Shown here in pieces: positions 21,178-36,100 of a stretch of 64,000 bases of DNA; positions within the stretch are counted from its first letter, which is position 1, and each line of letters starts with the position of its first letter. Below the pieces are notes generated by a model. That model saw only the letters and a program-made list of their open reading frames with translations. It was not told the origin of the DNA and searched no databases. The position numbers were made by a program, and so were the translations under genes. This DNA is from Dendrolimus kikuchii (Eukaryota > Arthropoda > Insecta > Lepidoptera > Lasiocampidae), in assembly GCA_019925095.2 (NCBI GenBank), contig CM034389.1, positions 1,324,001-1,388,000 on the forward strand, written 5' to 3'.

Positions 21178-24100
21178 TAGCTATATATAATTGACAAGAG
21201 TTATGAATGTCAAAGAAGCAAGTGAGGTGTGTAAGAATAAGCCTAAATGGCGCTCTGTTGTTCGTGCCTACCACACAAGGGAACTGGCGTGAAGTTATGT
21301 ATGTATGTATGTTTATATATATAATTGAAATCCACGTATATAGTGACTCATCACGATATGTCAGGAACTATATAATACCTATAGACTTGAAATTTGGCAT
21401 GGACCTTCCTTTCGCCAAGTAGAGGCCAGCTAAGACCGGATTAACTTAACGGTTTTCAACGCGGTAAATTATTTGATTTTATTTTTCCGACGTTTCTGCC
21501 AATGTAACTAACACGACTTTCTTTTATATATATAGATATGTAAAACTTTAAGGGCCGCTTGCATAAGGTGGCTTATATTTATTCAAGAAACACACGAACA
21601 AGAAATTTGAATCAGGCGATATAGGTGGTGCAGAAAAAAGGCAATAGATACATAAATACATACATACATACATACATAACTTCACGCCAGTTCCCTTGCG
21701 GGGTAGGCACGAACAACAGAGCGCCATTTAGGCTTATTCTTACACACCTCACTTGCTTCTTTGACATTCATAACTCTTGTCATGCACACTCGTCTGTTCT
21801 TAAGGCTCCTGACATCACCCTCCGCTAGTACACGATCAATTTGATCATGGAAGGTGTGTCGTGGCCTTCCACGACTTCTGCATCCATCCACTTTTGCATT
21901 GTATATCTGTTTAGTCATTCTTAGTTACATAAATACTCAACCTAATTTAAGACGTAAGATTCTCTGATTATAAATTTAGTGACCAGTTGCTGTTCTTTTA
22001 TTAACATAAACCCTTCTGACTTGTTGCACGTATTACACCGGTATTAAAACAGAAACGGCGCAATTTGATCACCTCTAACTGAAGCTGAAATAAGGACTAC
22101 TAAACAGTAAGAGGGCGAGATAAATACAATATGAAACGTCTCAAGAGTCAGTTAAACTCACTTTCCACTATCAATTCGTCGAATTGAAAGAGATCAAGTT
22201 TATCTCTACAAAATTATAAATAATTGCGTTGATTCCCCATTTCTCATCAATAATTTACTCCTGAAGTGTCCCCGTTTGAGCTCACGGGATAAGTCCCTAT
22301 TCTTAGTACCACTTATAAAAACTAACTATACTAAAAACACGTTTTTATACCGGACTCGTCAGCAATACAATGCACTATTTACTTGTATTGATCCTTTCAT
22401 AGGTAATTCACATCAATTTAAGACCCAAATTAAAAAATGCTGTAATTTAGAATGACCCAATGACTTTTAGAATAATGATATAAACTTTTATTTTTTAATA
22501 TATGATTTTATGTATTGTTTTTACTAGTATGTATGAAATTTAATTATTATTATAATCATAATCGGCAGACAAACACACATTGTATATCCCCAAATTAAGC
22601 AAGTTACGCTTGTGTTATGGGTAATATACAACGGACTACTCTGGGGCCGATCCCAGACGCCCAGACCATAGTAAATAACGGAGAAAATGCGTTTCCGAAA
22701 TTTACTACACCAGGAATCGAACCCGGAGCCTCTGCGTTGAAGTGAGGTAGGCCGGCAAAGGCTCAACCGCTCAACCACAGGGGCCGTCAAATTACTTACT
22801 TAATATTTATTTTATTTTTTTCAATCTCTATTTTGTTACCTGTGACCTAATCTAAATTAAATTGACATTTTATTTATGTAATTTTTCGTATAATTGTATA
22901 TTTTTTTATTTATTTTTTTGTAGTTAACTATTTGAGCCAATTTTTTAGTGGAAACTTGATTGATATATGTATTAATTTTGTGTTTTATATTTAAGAATAT
23001 TAATTATTGTATGTTTCCCAAACAAATTAAATAAATAAATAAATAAACATTTCCATCGTTTCACTGTTTATTCAACGGATGGAAAGCAAACAATCTTAAA
23101 GATACTTTTTTCAAGGGAAAGCAACCTCTTATTTATCCTTTAACCTCCATAGACCTTTAAAAGGGTAAAAAAAGTTGTTCGTTTACTATCTAATCTTAAA
23201 GATAAATTAAAGAAAACCTATTTAATTACAAAAAAATATGATAGGTTGGGGAAAAAGTCTTTTCGCATATAGTATGTATGAACTTGTAATAAGATCTCTT
23301 TGGCTATACCATTTGTATCTGGCTGGTTTTGGTATCATTCAAAAGTTTTAATTTTAAAGAAGACAATTCCAAATTCAAATTAGGAAAATGTGTGATTTTC
23401 ATTTGTTTTTTTTATTGTTAAAACGAGTGAATCTAATGAAGAAATTCGATACATTTTAAAATTTTACTACAAAAAAGGTAAAAATGTCGCTCATCGCACG
23501 TTGCTCTGGTCGCCCTGTTACGGACAAAATTGATGCCATTTTTGAAAAAGTGGAGCAAGAGCGACATATTAGAAGTTACGATGTAGCTGGAGAACTGGGA
23601 ATTCAGCACAAAACGGTTTTGGCGCATTTGAAAAAAGCTGGGTACACAAAAAAGCGATATTTGGGTGCCTCATGAGCTTACTCAAATAAACCTAATGAAC
23701 CGTGTAGTCATTTGTGATTCTTTATAACGACGTAATGAAACCGAACCATTATTGAAGAAGCTGATAACTGGTGATGAAAAGTGGATCACATACGATAAGA
23801 ACGTGCAAAAAAGATAGTGGTTAAAAGCCGGTCAGGCTTTACAGACTGCGGCAAAATCCGGGTTAACTCGCAACAAGGTGATGCTGTGTGTATGGTGGGA
23901 TTGGAAGGGCATTATTCATTATGAGCTGTTACCGCCAAGCAGGACCATCGATTCTGAACTGTACTGCGAACAACTGATAAGATTAAAGCAAAAAGTAGAG
24001 AGAAAGCAGCTGGAATTAATCAACAGAAGGGGTGTGGTTTTTCACCATGATAACGCTAGACATTAGGAAAATTACGTAAGAGTTTGGTTGGGAGGTGTTA

Positions 24101-27100
24101 ATGCATCCGCCGTATAGTCCTGACCTTGCACCTTCAGATTTTCACCTGTTTCGGTCTCTGCAGAATTCCTTAGGCAGTGTCAGGTTAACATCACGGGAGG
24201 ACTGCCAAAACCACTTGTCGCAGTTTTTTCATCAGAAGCCCCAAAATTTTTATAGCAATGGGATCACGTCCCTACCTACAAGATGGCAAAATGGCACCTA
24301 CATGCTTTAGTCAAATGTAAATAAACTTTATAAAAAAACCTTTTGAATTTTTATATAAAATGCGAAGGAACTTTTTCCCCAACCTAATATATTATTTCAA
24401 TAACATATTTGTTTGATAACCCAGTAAACGTCTGCAAACGGCACTGGCTTACTTCCAGATCAGCAGATTTCTTGTCGGTATTTATATGTGACGAAAAGGG
24501 GAGCAGAGCGGATAGGTTATGTTATTCATTTCCTATTATACCTACTTAATTTTATTTATATTAATTCATTAACAATTTGCCAGGTGGTAGGGCATTTACC
24601 CGACTGGATGGCTACCACCCCTGGTCTAAAGTATCTCGTCATAACAACCTTGAGTTGTGTTCCGGCATTAGTGACCAGGTTCCAGTCTCCCTTAAGAGAG
24701 CAGCAGCGCATTTGCAGCAACTTTGGTGTTGCAAATGTCCATAGGCGATGGTGACCGCTTTCCATTAAGTGGGCCGTCTGTCTGTATGCTGATCTCCTGC
24801 AATAAAAAAAAAAAAAAAAATGTGTCTGATATAAAATACGTAGTCATAATTACAATTATAAAAAATCTAATTTACAATAAACATTATTAATTTTACAAAA
24901 ATATGTCACTAGGAAGGTATTATTATATAATTATATTATTATTTAAGCACAAAAATAATCGTCAACTGAATAATATGCTTGTTTAAGAAGGAGTGCTTTG
25001 ACGTTACGCTTAAAAGATTGCATTTTGTATATATTTAGCTTTGTTTTTATTGCAGGAGTTCAGCGGACAGGCAGACGGCCCACTTGATGGCAAGCGGTTA
25101 CCATCGCCTATAGACATTTGCAACACCAAAGGTGCTACAAATGCGCTGCTGCTGTTGTTATGGCGACATACTTTAGACCAGAGATGATAGTCATCCAGTC
25201 GGGCAAATGCCCTACCACCTGGCTGTGGGTTGTTTTGTCGCCTCTTACGACAGGCCGCCCCAACGCAGGAAATTGTATTCTTTCTCCGTACCTGCACGGA
25301 TAACATCCGTAACATCCTTATTTTGACGTTCTTGTAACTCGTTGAAAAACCGATAATTAGTGTGTACTTCAGAACAATAACTCATTTTGTACTACCTACG
25401 TTAATAAATCATTATTTACTTTCACAATATGAGTTTGTGAAATAACAATTTTACATGAACTACTTCCACCATGAGTTATTTTCCACCTTTGATATCTGCT
25501 ACCTGAAAAACGGCCTCGCTTTCAGCTTAGCGAGTATCCATTACTTTCTAAGTTTATATTAAACTACCGATCCTAAAAATTTCATCTTTCCTAAAATCAC
25601 GTAAGTCTGGGGTGACTGGGACTTATATCTATTAGCATTATGCTGCGAGGGGGAAGAGCAAGGAATGACGCAGCGCTGATTTTAATTTCCAGTCTTTATC
25701 AATAGAAATGGCGCTCTGTTGTTCGTGCCTACCCCGCAAGGGAACTGGCGTGAAGTTATGTATGTATGTATCAATAGAAAAGATAAATGAATTAGTATTG
25801 TTCTTACACGGCAATACCGCGGAGATAGCTTCTTGAAGTGAAACTTCTATGTAGACGGGGTCCTAGGATTTTTCTGCCACGAAAAAGCGTTACGGCCACG
25901 TGGAGGAGCGGCATAAATTTAGACTAGACGTGGTGAGAGGCGGCATAATTTTAGAGTAGACTATGGAAGCGTTTTTTGGTTTCGGATCGAATTCAGTTTT
26001 TTTGTTTGATAAAATAAAAGAGTAAGAGTATGCCGCCATAACCTTCAGTTGTGTTCCGGCATTAGTGACCACGTTCCAGTTTCCCTTAAGAGAGCAGCAG
26101 CGCATTTGTAGCAACTTTGCTGTTGCAAATGTCCATAGGCGATGGTAACTTTCCATTAAGTGGGCCGTCTGCCTGTCTGCTGATCTCCTGACATAAAAAA
26201 AGGGAAATAATTTAAAAGATCAATTTAGTCACGTCTGAAAATCCATCGTCTAATAAGTCAAGGGGTAGAAGATTGTTGATTTAATTTTGAAAAATTTAAT
26301 AATAATGCAATATCGCCGCAGCGTTACCAAATCGCTTGAGTAGCGCAAGCGTCGCAGCTAAGGTACCTCATAGCTATATAGCTACAAATACGTTACAATA
26401 TTAATACGAGGAATAATTAACTTGATACATGTATAATTTTTTTGAAGACAAGTAATCCTTTTTATTGTTTTATTTTATTTTATTTAGAATAATAAACAAA
26501 TCCAAATTAAAGTTACATAAGGAAAAACAGTATGTATATTAATATTATAAAGCTGAAGAGTTTGTTTGTTTAAACGCGCTAATCTCAGGAACCGATGGTC
26601 AAATTTGAAAAATTATTTCATTGTTGAATAGTACATTTATCGAGGAAGGCTATAAGCTATATTATATTTTTTTTAAATTAGGGATCCTTACTAAAAGTCC
26701 AATAATGTATCCCAAGGTTTAAAAAAATGACCCGAAAAAGTCCTTACACGGCGTGCGCTGCGAAAACTATTGATTATAGAACAAAACAATGTACTACCAC
26801 TTTGCAGAACATATAATTGTCTACAAAAAATATCGTATAAATTACTATATAATATATACTAATATTGTTTGATTGAACGCGCTAATCTCAGGAACTACTG
26901 GTCTGATTTGAAAAATTCTTTCAATGTTAGATAGCCCATTTATCGAGGAAGGCTATAAGGCTATATATCATCACGCTAAGACTAATAGGAGTGGAGCACC
27001 AATGAAGAATGTTTCAAAATCGGAGGGTTTTGAAAGCAAATTCCACGCGGACGATGTTTCAATTACATTATCCACGAACTAAAAGATGATAGTGTACAAT

Positions 27101-30100
27101 GCATTCAAAGTAATATGGGACATGTACAAAAACTCACACACACACACACACACACACGCACGCATGTAAACAAACACACACAACAACAAGCTTATATACA
27201 TATCATATATGTAAGGGATTAAGACTGTTGAACTACTACTAGGTAGTAGCTCTATATTACGTACGTAAAATATAATATTGTTACTATAGAATTTATTAGA
27301 ACTATACAAACGCGTATACCACAGGTACAAATATAACCGGACGCAATAAGTCCAAATGCAATGCACAATTCAATAACACGCGCAAAGTCCGTCACTAAAT
27401 GTACACACGTCTTGCCTCGCTTGTGTTATCGCTTTGACTGCCTCCCCCCTCCATTCGGGCATTGCTTCATACTAAACTATTCAATGTGTCTCGACACAAT
27501 ACTCGACCGCATAACAATAATTTCTAAGAATCAAGTTGATTTGTGTTCCGTTGTATGCAGAAAGAGCTCACAGTGTCTTGCAAATTTTAAACACAAAGTA
27601 AACAAAAGAAGTTCTAATGCCGAAAAAGGTAATTGTTGCGGACAGAATCACCCCCCTGACAGGTGGTACATGCCAACCATCTTCTCTATTGAAATTTGGG
27701 TGTTTTTTGATTTCAATAGCCTCACGCATCATTCTAGGTATGAAACATGATGATGATATATAATGATGCGTATAGACACAATTCAATAACACGCGCAAAG
27801 TCCGTCACTGAATGTACACACGTCTTGCCTCGCTTGTGTTATCGCTTTGACTGCCTCCCCCCTCCATTCGGGCATTGCTTTATACTAAACTGTTCAATAT
27901 GTCTCGACACAATACTCGACCGCATAACAATAATTTCTAAGAATCACACCTGGCTAATGACTATCATAAACATTACAATATACAATAGCCTGTTCTTCTA
28001 ATTGCAAATTTTAAACACAAAGCAAACAAAAGAAGTCCAAATGCCGAGAAGGGTAATAAAATGTGTTTCTACAGACGCAGGTGTGATTTTTTCTTTTGTC
28101 GGCATTCGGTCGTAACAATATTGTTCTATAAGTGCACGATCTAAACTTTTTTTATGTTATTATGTAGAGTTTAAAATTTGCCGTAAGCTTTCAGGGGGTA
28201 TTCTGGTTTAGAAGCCCGAAATTTAGCTGTTTTTTCGGTTGCAATTAAAAAAAAACAATATTTATAATATTTTTATTGATATTTAAATAATACAAAATAT
28301 TAATAAAATTAAAAAAAAAAAAACAAATTTCAAAAAATTGCATGCTGGAAAAGTGGGGGGACTGATGAAAAAATGGCACGTTTTGTTTTTTCAATCAACA
28401 AAACGCATTTTTGAAACTGCCGCCATTTTGTAAAAAAAATTTATTTTAAAACGTCTCGTAGTGCGATAACTAAATCATTTCTCTTTAAGGACTATTAATT
28501 GTTTTCCATTTCAGGTCAATGGAAGGATTCATATCCTGCACACCAGGATATGCCATTTTTTCATCAGCCCCCCACTTTGCCGGTCTGCAATTTTTCAAAT
28601 ATGATTTTTTTTTAATTCTATTAATGTTTTGTGCTATTTAAATATCAATAAAATATTTGTTGTTCTTATTATCGCAACCGAAAAAACACCTACAATTCGG
28701 GCTTCTAAACCAGAATACCCCCTTTGAATTTTATTCTGTACTAGCTGTGCCCGCAACGTCGTCCGCGTGGAATTTGCTTTCAAAACCCTCCGATTTTGAA
28801 ACATTCTTCATTGGTGCTCCGCTCCTATTGGTCTTAGCGTGATGATATATAGCCTATAGCCTTCCTCGATAAATGAGCTATCCAACACTGAAAGAATTTT
28901 ACAAATCAGACCAGTAGTTCCTGAGATTAGCGCGTTCAATCAAACAATATATTAGTATATTTGGCTACAACACTGATACTTACATTTTAAATATCGCGAT
29001 ATCTTTTGAATGAAACGTCCGAATTGAATAATTCAAAAAGTTCTAGAAAGGTACTGAATTCGTCTTGAATATGGAGTAATTTATTTTGATAAGGATTAAT
29101 ACCAAGGTACAAAATAAAGAGTTTTTGAAGCGACGGCATTTTAATTATTTAAAAAAATAAAAGAAAACACTTATTGTGAGATAACTACAATAGTTAGACA
29201 TATGGTTACGCGATATTTTTTGTAGACAATTATATGTTCTGCAAAGTGGTAGTACATTGTTTTGTTCTATAATCAATCGTTTTCGCAGCGCACGCCGTGT
29301 AAGGATTTTTTCGGGTCATTTTTTTACACCTTGGGTTACATTATTGGACTTTTAGTAAGGATCCCTAATTTTTTTGAAAATATAATATAGCCTATAGCCT
29401 TCCTCGATAAATGTACTATTCAACACTGAAAGAATTTTTCAAATCGGCCCAGCGGTTCCTGAGATTAGCGCGTTTAAACAAACAAACTCTTTAGCTTTAT
29501 AATATTAGTATTCTGTTTAGCAATGTGATATAATGATCAGAGCAATAATGAGCTCGGTATTGACTTTGAAGACTTGATATTACTTCCGCATTGCATGAAC
29601 ATTAGAAGCACAGGTCAGAATGCGGTTGCGAGGAAACTCGTGTTGATGTTTGATTAAAGTTTTGCCGTTTGACGACGTGTGGTCGTAGGAAACTGCTAGA
29701 TTTAATTTGACTTGTTTGTTCGAACATACAAATTAATGTCCAGTAATATATCACGTTTCAGACCGTGGTCTGTCACAGATGCTGGAAGACGCTGACGCTG
29801 GACGTTGCTTTCTGTGTCGAATTGGCGTTATATCGATCACTCTGGAAACGAAGGCTTGAAAATTGTTATATTTTCTTAAGTTTTCGCGACTTGTATACAT
29901 AATAAAACTACGTTTTATTATGTATACAAGTCCCAACCCAAAAAAAAAAACACCCAAATTTCAATAGAGAAGATGGTTGGCAAGTACCACCTGTTTGGGA
30001 TCCAATCATCAAAACTATTAAGACCCAAACCCAGCAAAAACCAGCTGCCAGACCTCAAGACACTGTCAGCTCTTTCTGCGTACAACGGAACACAAACCAA

Positions 30101-33100
30101 CTTGACTGATAATTACTTTTATTTTTCCTTCCACCCATTTTAATATTATATAAAATTATTAGAGCTAGGCATGTTTGCTGAAGAGTTTCTTGCGCCGCTT
30201 CTTCTCTTCAAGCCATAACATGTTGCGAAGCGGTAGTAAATTAGATTAGGCTCCCATAGATTAAATAATAACCATAAACAAAATTAAAAATTAAATAATT
30301 AAAATTAATAAGTTGGCGGTAGGCTAAATAAAACTTTAACAATACTCGTTGACACTTGATATCTTTGTCTTCCGTGATCAAGGCCACTGAAAAGTGGCCG
30401 AAACGTCGGAAAAACCAAAATCAAATAAAATTACCGCGCTTAAAACCGTTAAAACGTAGTTTTATTTGAAAATTGTTATCAATCAACTTTAAAAATATCG
30501 GTAATTATCGGTATTTTCGAAAGAGATACTGCCATGCCGGTTTATTTTTTACCGTTAATTGGGAACTTTTACGATTTTAACTTTATAATACGTATATTTA
30601 TCGGTAATATTTACGTTATTTCAAGCGACGTTGCCATTTTTAAGAATTTACTTCATTACGACTGCATGTTACCGAACAATCGACCAACACAACTCTAAAT
30701 ATTACGCGCGTTCTAACACAGTCCTGTTTGACGATCTTTGCGAGTGAGAGAGAGCGACGATCGTAAAAGACATAGTTACAACGGTAAAACTATCGATAAA
30801 AATAGTACATACATACATACATACATACATAACTTCACTCCAGTTCCCTTGCGGGCTAGGCACGAACAACAGAGCGCCATTTAGGCTTATTCTTTTTTTA
30901 TTTTTTTTTATTGCAGGAGTTCAGCAGACAGGCCGATGGCCCACTAGAGGGAAAGCGGTTACCATCGCCTATGGACATTTGCAACAACAAAGGTGCTACA
31001 AATGCGCTGCTGCTGTCTTAAAGGAGACTGGAACCTGGTCACTAATGCCAGAACACAACACAAGGTTGTTATGGCGGCATACTCTAGACCAGGGGTGGTC
31101 GCCATCCAGTCGAGCAAATACTCTACCACCTGGCTGTGGGTTGTTTAGTCGCCTCTTACGACAGGCCGCCCGGCCGCAGGAAATTGTATTCTTTCTCCGT
31201 TCCTGCACGGATTCTTACACACCTCACTTGCTTTTTTGACATTCATAGCTCTTGTCATGCACGCTCGTCTGTTCTTAAGGCTCCTGACATCACCTTCTGC
31301 TAGTACACGATCAATTTGATCATGATTAACGTTATATTTTGTACCGGTAAAATGGCTAGAAATAACGGTAAGTTTTATTAATGATGTTTATTTTTTACCG
31401 TTATCTGAAATTAGCATATATAACGCTACTACAATTTTACCGGTATTCCAAGACCTGCTGGAAGAGTCTGAACGCGCGTCAGGTTTTTTCATAAACTCTT
31501 TATGATCAGAAAGATTTGTTTCTTTGTAAAAAGGCGACGTATTTATGTTGGGTTGGTCAAGAATAACTGTAGTCACAGCGTACGACGTATGTAAAAAAAA
31601 AATGGATGGATTGTGTGAAGGATGATATGATGATATGCGGTGTGACAGAAGAGGTATGTCAGAATAGAAGAGTGTGGAAGGAAAAGACATATTGTGCCGA
31701 CCCCAAGTAATTGCGATATGGTGAAAGAAAAGAGAGAGCGTACGACGTATTTACGCCCCGCATACAGTATGTGCGCTGCGTCAGGCGTATGGAAGAGAGC
31801 ACTCTAGAGCATTTTCAAATTATAGATTGCAAACACATATCAGACGCCATATTAATAAAATGAACTTATTGTTACGAGCTACAGGACTTGAATTAAAATG
31901 CTGTTGGAATTACTATAGAATTTATTAGAACTATACAAACACGCATAACACAGGTACAAATATAACTTTTGTTTTTTATTGCAGGAGTTCAGCAGACAGG
32001 CCCACTTGATGGAGAGCGGTTACCATCGCCTATGGACATTTGCAACACCAAAGGTGCTACAAATGCGCTGCTGCTCTCGTAAAGGAGACTGGAACCTGGT
32101 CACTAATGCCGGAACACAACTCAAGGTTGTTATGGCGACATAGCCTAGACCAGGGGTGGTAGCTATCCAGTCGGGCAAATGCTCTACCACCTGGCTGTGT
32201 GTTGTTTTGTCGCCTCTCACGACAGGCCGCCCGGCCGCCCGGCCGCAGGAAATTGTATTCTTTCTCCGTTCCTGCACCGATAAAACTAATAAATATATAT
32301 ATATATATATATATTTATTTATTTTTATTGCAGGAGTTCAGCAGACAGGCAGACGGCCTACTTGACGGAAAGCGGTTACCATCGCCTATAGACATTTGCA
32401 ACACCAAAGGAGCTACAAATGCGCTGCTGCTCCCTTAAGAGAGACTGGAACCTGGTCACTAATGCCGGAACACAACTCAAGGTTGTTATGGCGACATAGT
32501 CTAGACCAGGGGTGGTAGCCATCCAGTCGAGCAAATGCCCTACCACCTGGCTGTGGGTTGTTTTGTCGCCTCTTACGACAGGCCGCCCCAACGCAGGAAA
32601 TTGTATTCTTTCTCCGTTCCTGCACGGATAATACTAATATATATATAACTGGTCACAACCATTACAAACTACACGATCCAATAACACGCGCAAAGTCCGT
32701 CACTATATCGCTTATCGAATGTACTTCACACGTCTTGCTAGTATTGTAATCGTCGCTTGACTGCCTCTCTCTGCATTGAGTCATTTCTTTATATTGCACC
32801 GATGCCATATATCTACCTGGCAAGCATCGGCCCAATTCCCAGTAAACATAATCTGCACACTTGCGTAATTATGCCTGCGTATGGCCATAAACGAGTACAA
32901 TACACTATTGTGTAATTACAAATTTTAAACACAAAGAAAACAAAAGAAGATAGTCAGGCAGGTAATAAATACAGGTATGCAGGTGGCCCAACTTGTAACA
33001 TTATTAAGGTCTTAAAAGTTGAGCGCGGTTCGAATCTACTCGGATGAGACTGACTGAATCAAATGTATGTTTTTATGATTTTACATTGTAGTACATCTTT

Positions 33101-36100
33101 TATTTTTTCTCACTTTATTCTGACTTTGATTATTGATTGTAACGTGTAATTGTTTACTAATAAAATATTTTTAATAAGGAAGGTCACGTTATCACTCCAA
33201 GGGTCAGCGCAGACAGAACGGAGCGCAGCGGAGAGGATTTTATTAACGCACTTGAAAATAAACTTTAAAATTATTACAATAAAGTGCATAAATGCTTGAA
33301 CCTGACAAACGCGTCCTCGAAGATACGCGGGAATCCTCGCGCGGCGTCGAGTCGGCGCCCGCGTCGTACTTCGTACGCGTACTTTCAGTGTTGTCACTGA
33401 GTTTAAAGAGGGATGACGTCATTTTTTTAGATTTTGAATTCGAAGTACATACATAACGAATAATAAATATAACCATCATTATACATTTATGAAGTTGCTT
33501 TGTTTGTTAAAAATAATCTACATTTATACACTAAATGCAACAGTAAACGACATAACAGCTACCTGCTTTCACTTCCTTCAAAAACCACTTTGTTTCAAAA
33601 CAGTCTATTCTGTATAGCGACTAAAATTTACAATAAATTACCATTGAAAATTAAGGAACTCAACAACAAAAGCTTTGAATTAAAATTAAGACAATTATTA
33701 ATAAATAAAGCATATTACACAATACATGTATTAAATTAAGAATGCATGATGAAAGAATGACTAAACAGATATACAATGCAAAAGTGGATGGATGCAGAAG
33801 TCGTGGAAGGCCACGACACACCTTCCATGATCAAATTGATCGTGTACTAGCAGAAGGTGATGTCAGGAGCCTTAAGAACAGACGAGCTTGCATGACAAGA
33901 GTTATGAATGCGACAAAGAGGCAACATGACGATGTGTAAGAATAAGCCTAAATAGCACTCTGTTGTTCGTGCCTGACCCCTTTTAAGGGAACTGGCGTGA
34001 AGTTATGTATGTATGTATGTATGTATGTATTACATTACCAAAATTACACCTTTCTTGCCAACTTCCACGACCCATGTTCTTCCTAACTCTGCGGGGTAGG
34101 CACGAACAACAGAGTGCCATTTCCGCAAAAGGCTTATAATCTATACACACCATCACTTTGCCTGGCATGTTTTGTACATTCATAACTCTTGCTCGCAGGT
34201 CGCGCGCAAGCTCGTCTGATTCTTAAGGCTGCCCTGACATCACCTTCTGTCTAGCTGACAGTCTGTGATCAATTTGATCATGGAAGGTGTGTCGTGGCCT
34301 TCCACGACTTCTGCATCCATCCACTTTTGCATTGTATATCTGTTTAGTCATTCTTTCATCATGCATTCTTTCCACATGCCCGAACCACCGGAGCATTCCT
34401 TTCCTTACCTTCACCCCGACACTCTCTTTCAGACCAACTCTCTTTCTTACTTCGGTATTATTTTTAGTGCTTTTTTTTATTGCAGGAGATCAGCAGACAG
34501 GCAGACGGCCCACTTGATGGAAAGCGGTTACCATCGCCTATGGACAATTTGCAACACCAAAGACGCTACAAATGCGCTTCTGCTCTCTTAAGGGACACTG
34601 GAACCTGGTCACTAATGCCGGAACACAACTCAAGGTTGTTATGGCGACATACTTTAGACCAGGGTGCTAGCCATCCAGTCGGGCAAATGCCCTACCATCT
34701 GGCTGTGGGTTGTTAAGTCGCCTCTTGCGACAGGCCGCCCGGCCGCAGGAAATTGTATTCTTTCTCCGTTCCTGCACGGATTGATAGTGCTCTCAGGTAT
34801 TGCTTATTCTGTATGTATTATGATATGTTTGTATAGTATATAAAGTAGAGTTGCGTTGGATACGTAAGAGCTGGTACATTTGTCCCGTACAAAATCCAAT
34901 TGTACTGACATGGTACAAAATCTAAAAAAGTAAAGCTTCAAATATTTTGTCGCGCTACTACTCAATGTACTCGCGCCTCAAATGTAAAAGGAAGGACGGA
35001 ACGAGGCATAAGCTACAATAGTACAATAACGCCTCTACGGATATTCACATGACAAAAAGAGACAACATGACTCTGCAATACATAGATACAATTTGTGAGA
35101 AACGGTACAAACGAGAGTGTGACGACCATCGCTTCAAATGTACTGTCGCACTACAAATGTACTGTCATAGTAGAAATGTACTGCCACAGTACAAATAGTA
35201 TCAAATGCTTCACCTCATTTAAAGTGGTACATTGCACTGGTTCAGTACAAAATGTCATGTTACTCTTACAAACTCATTTTAAAATCATGTACTGCCCAAC
35301 ACTAATATGAAGTGTATTATTTATTAACTTAAGAAGCACATCTTATATCTTATACTAATATATAAAGCTGAAGAGTTTGTTTGTTTGAACGCGGTAATCT
35401 CAGGAAATACTGGTCTGATTTGAAAATTTCTTTCAGTGTTAGATAGCCCATTTACTGAAGAAGGCTATAGGCTATATATCATTACGCTAAGACCAATAGA
35501 AGAGGAGCACTAGTGAAGAATCGGACGACGTCGCGGGCACAGTTAGTTATTTTATATACTATATCAACTCAGTTCGTAAACGCACTCCGACGTGCGCTAA
35601 CATCTCAGAAATCAATATACTACATATTCAGACTTGCGTATTTACCATGAAAACAACCAAACTACCACAGCGGAGCGGGACCCATACATTTTGTCTCCAG
35701 GGTAAACACGCAAGTCTGATGAATATGTAGTAAGTATATTGAGTTCTGAGATGTTAGATGTTGAACTGAGTTGAGACAGTACATAAAATAATGTGCTTAT
35801 AATATAAAATAATGACTAAACAGATATACAATGCAAAAGTGGATGCAGAAGTCGTGGAAAGACACGACACACCTTCCATGATCAAATTGATCGTGTACTA
35901 GCAGAAGGTGATCTCAGGAGCCTTAAGAACAGACGAGCGTGCATGACAAGAGCTATGAATTTCATAGAAGCAAGTGAGGTGTGTAAGAATAAGCCTGAAT
36001 GGCGCTCTGTTGTTCGTGCCTACCCCGCAAGGGAACTGGCGTGAAGTTATATTCTATATTCTATTCTAATATAAAAAACTAAAAAGTATAAAATAACTTA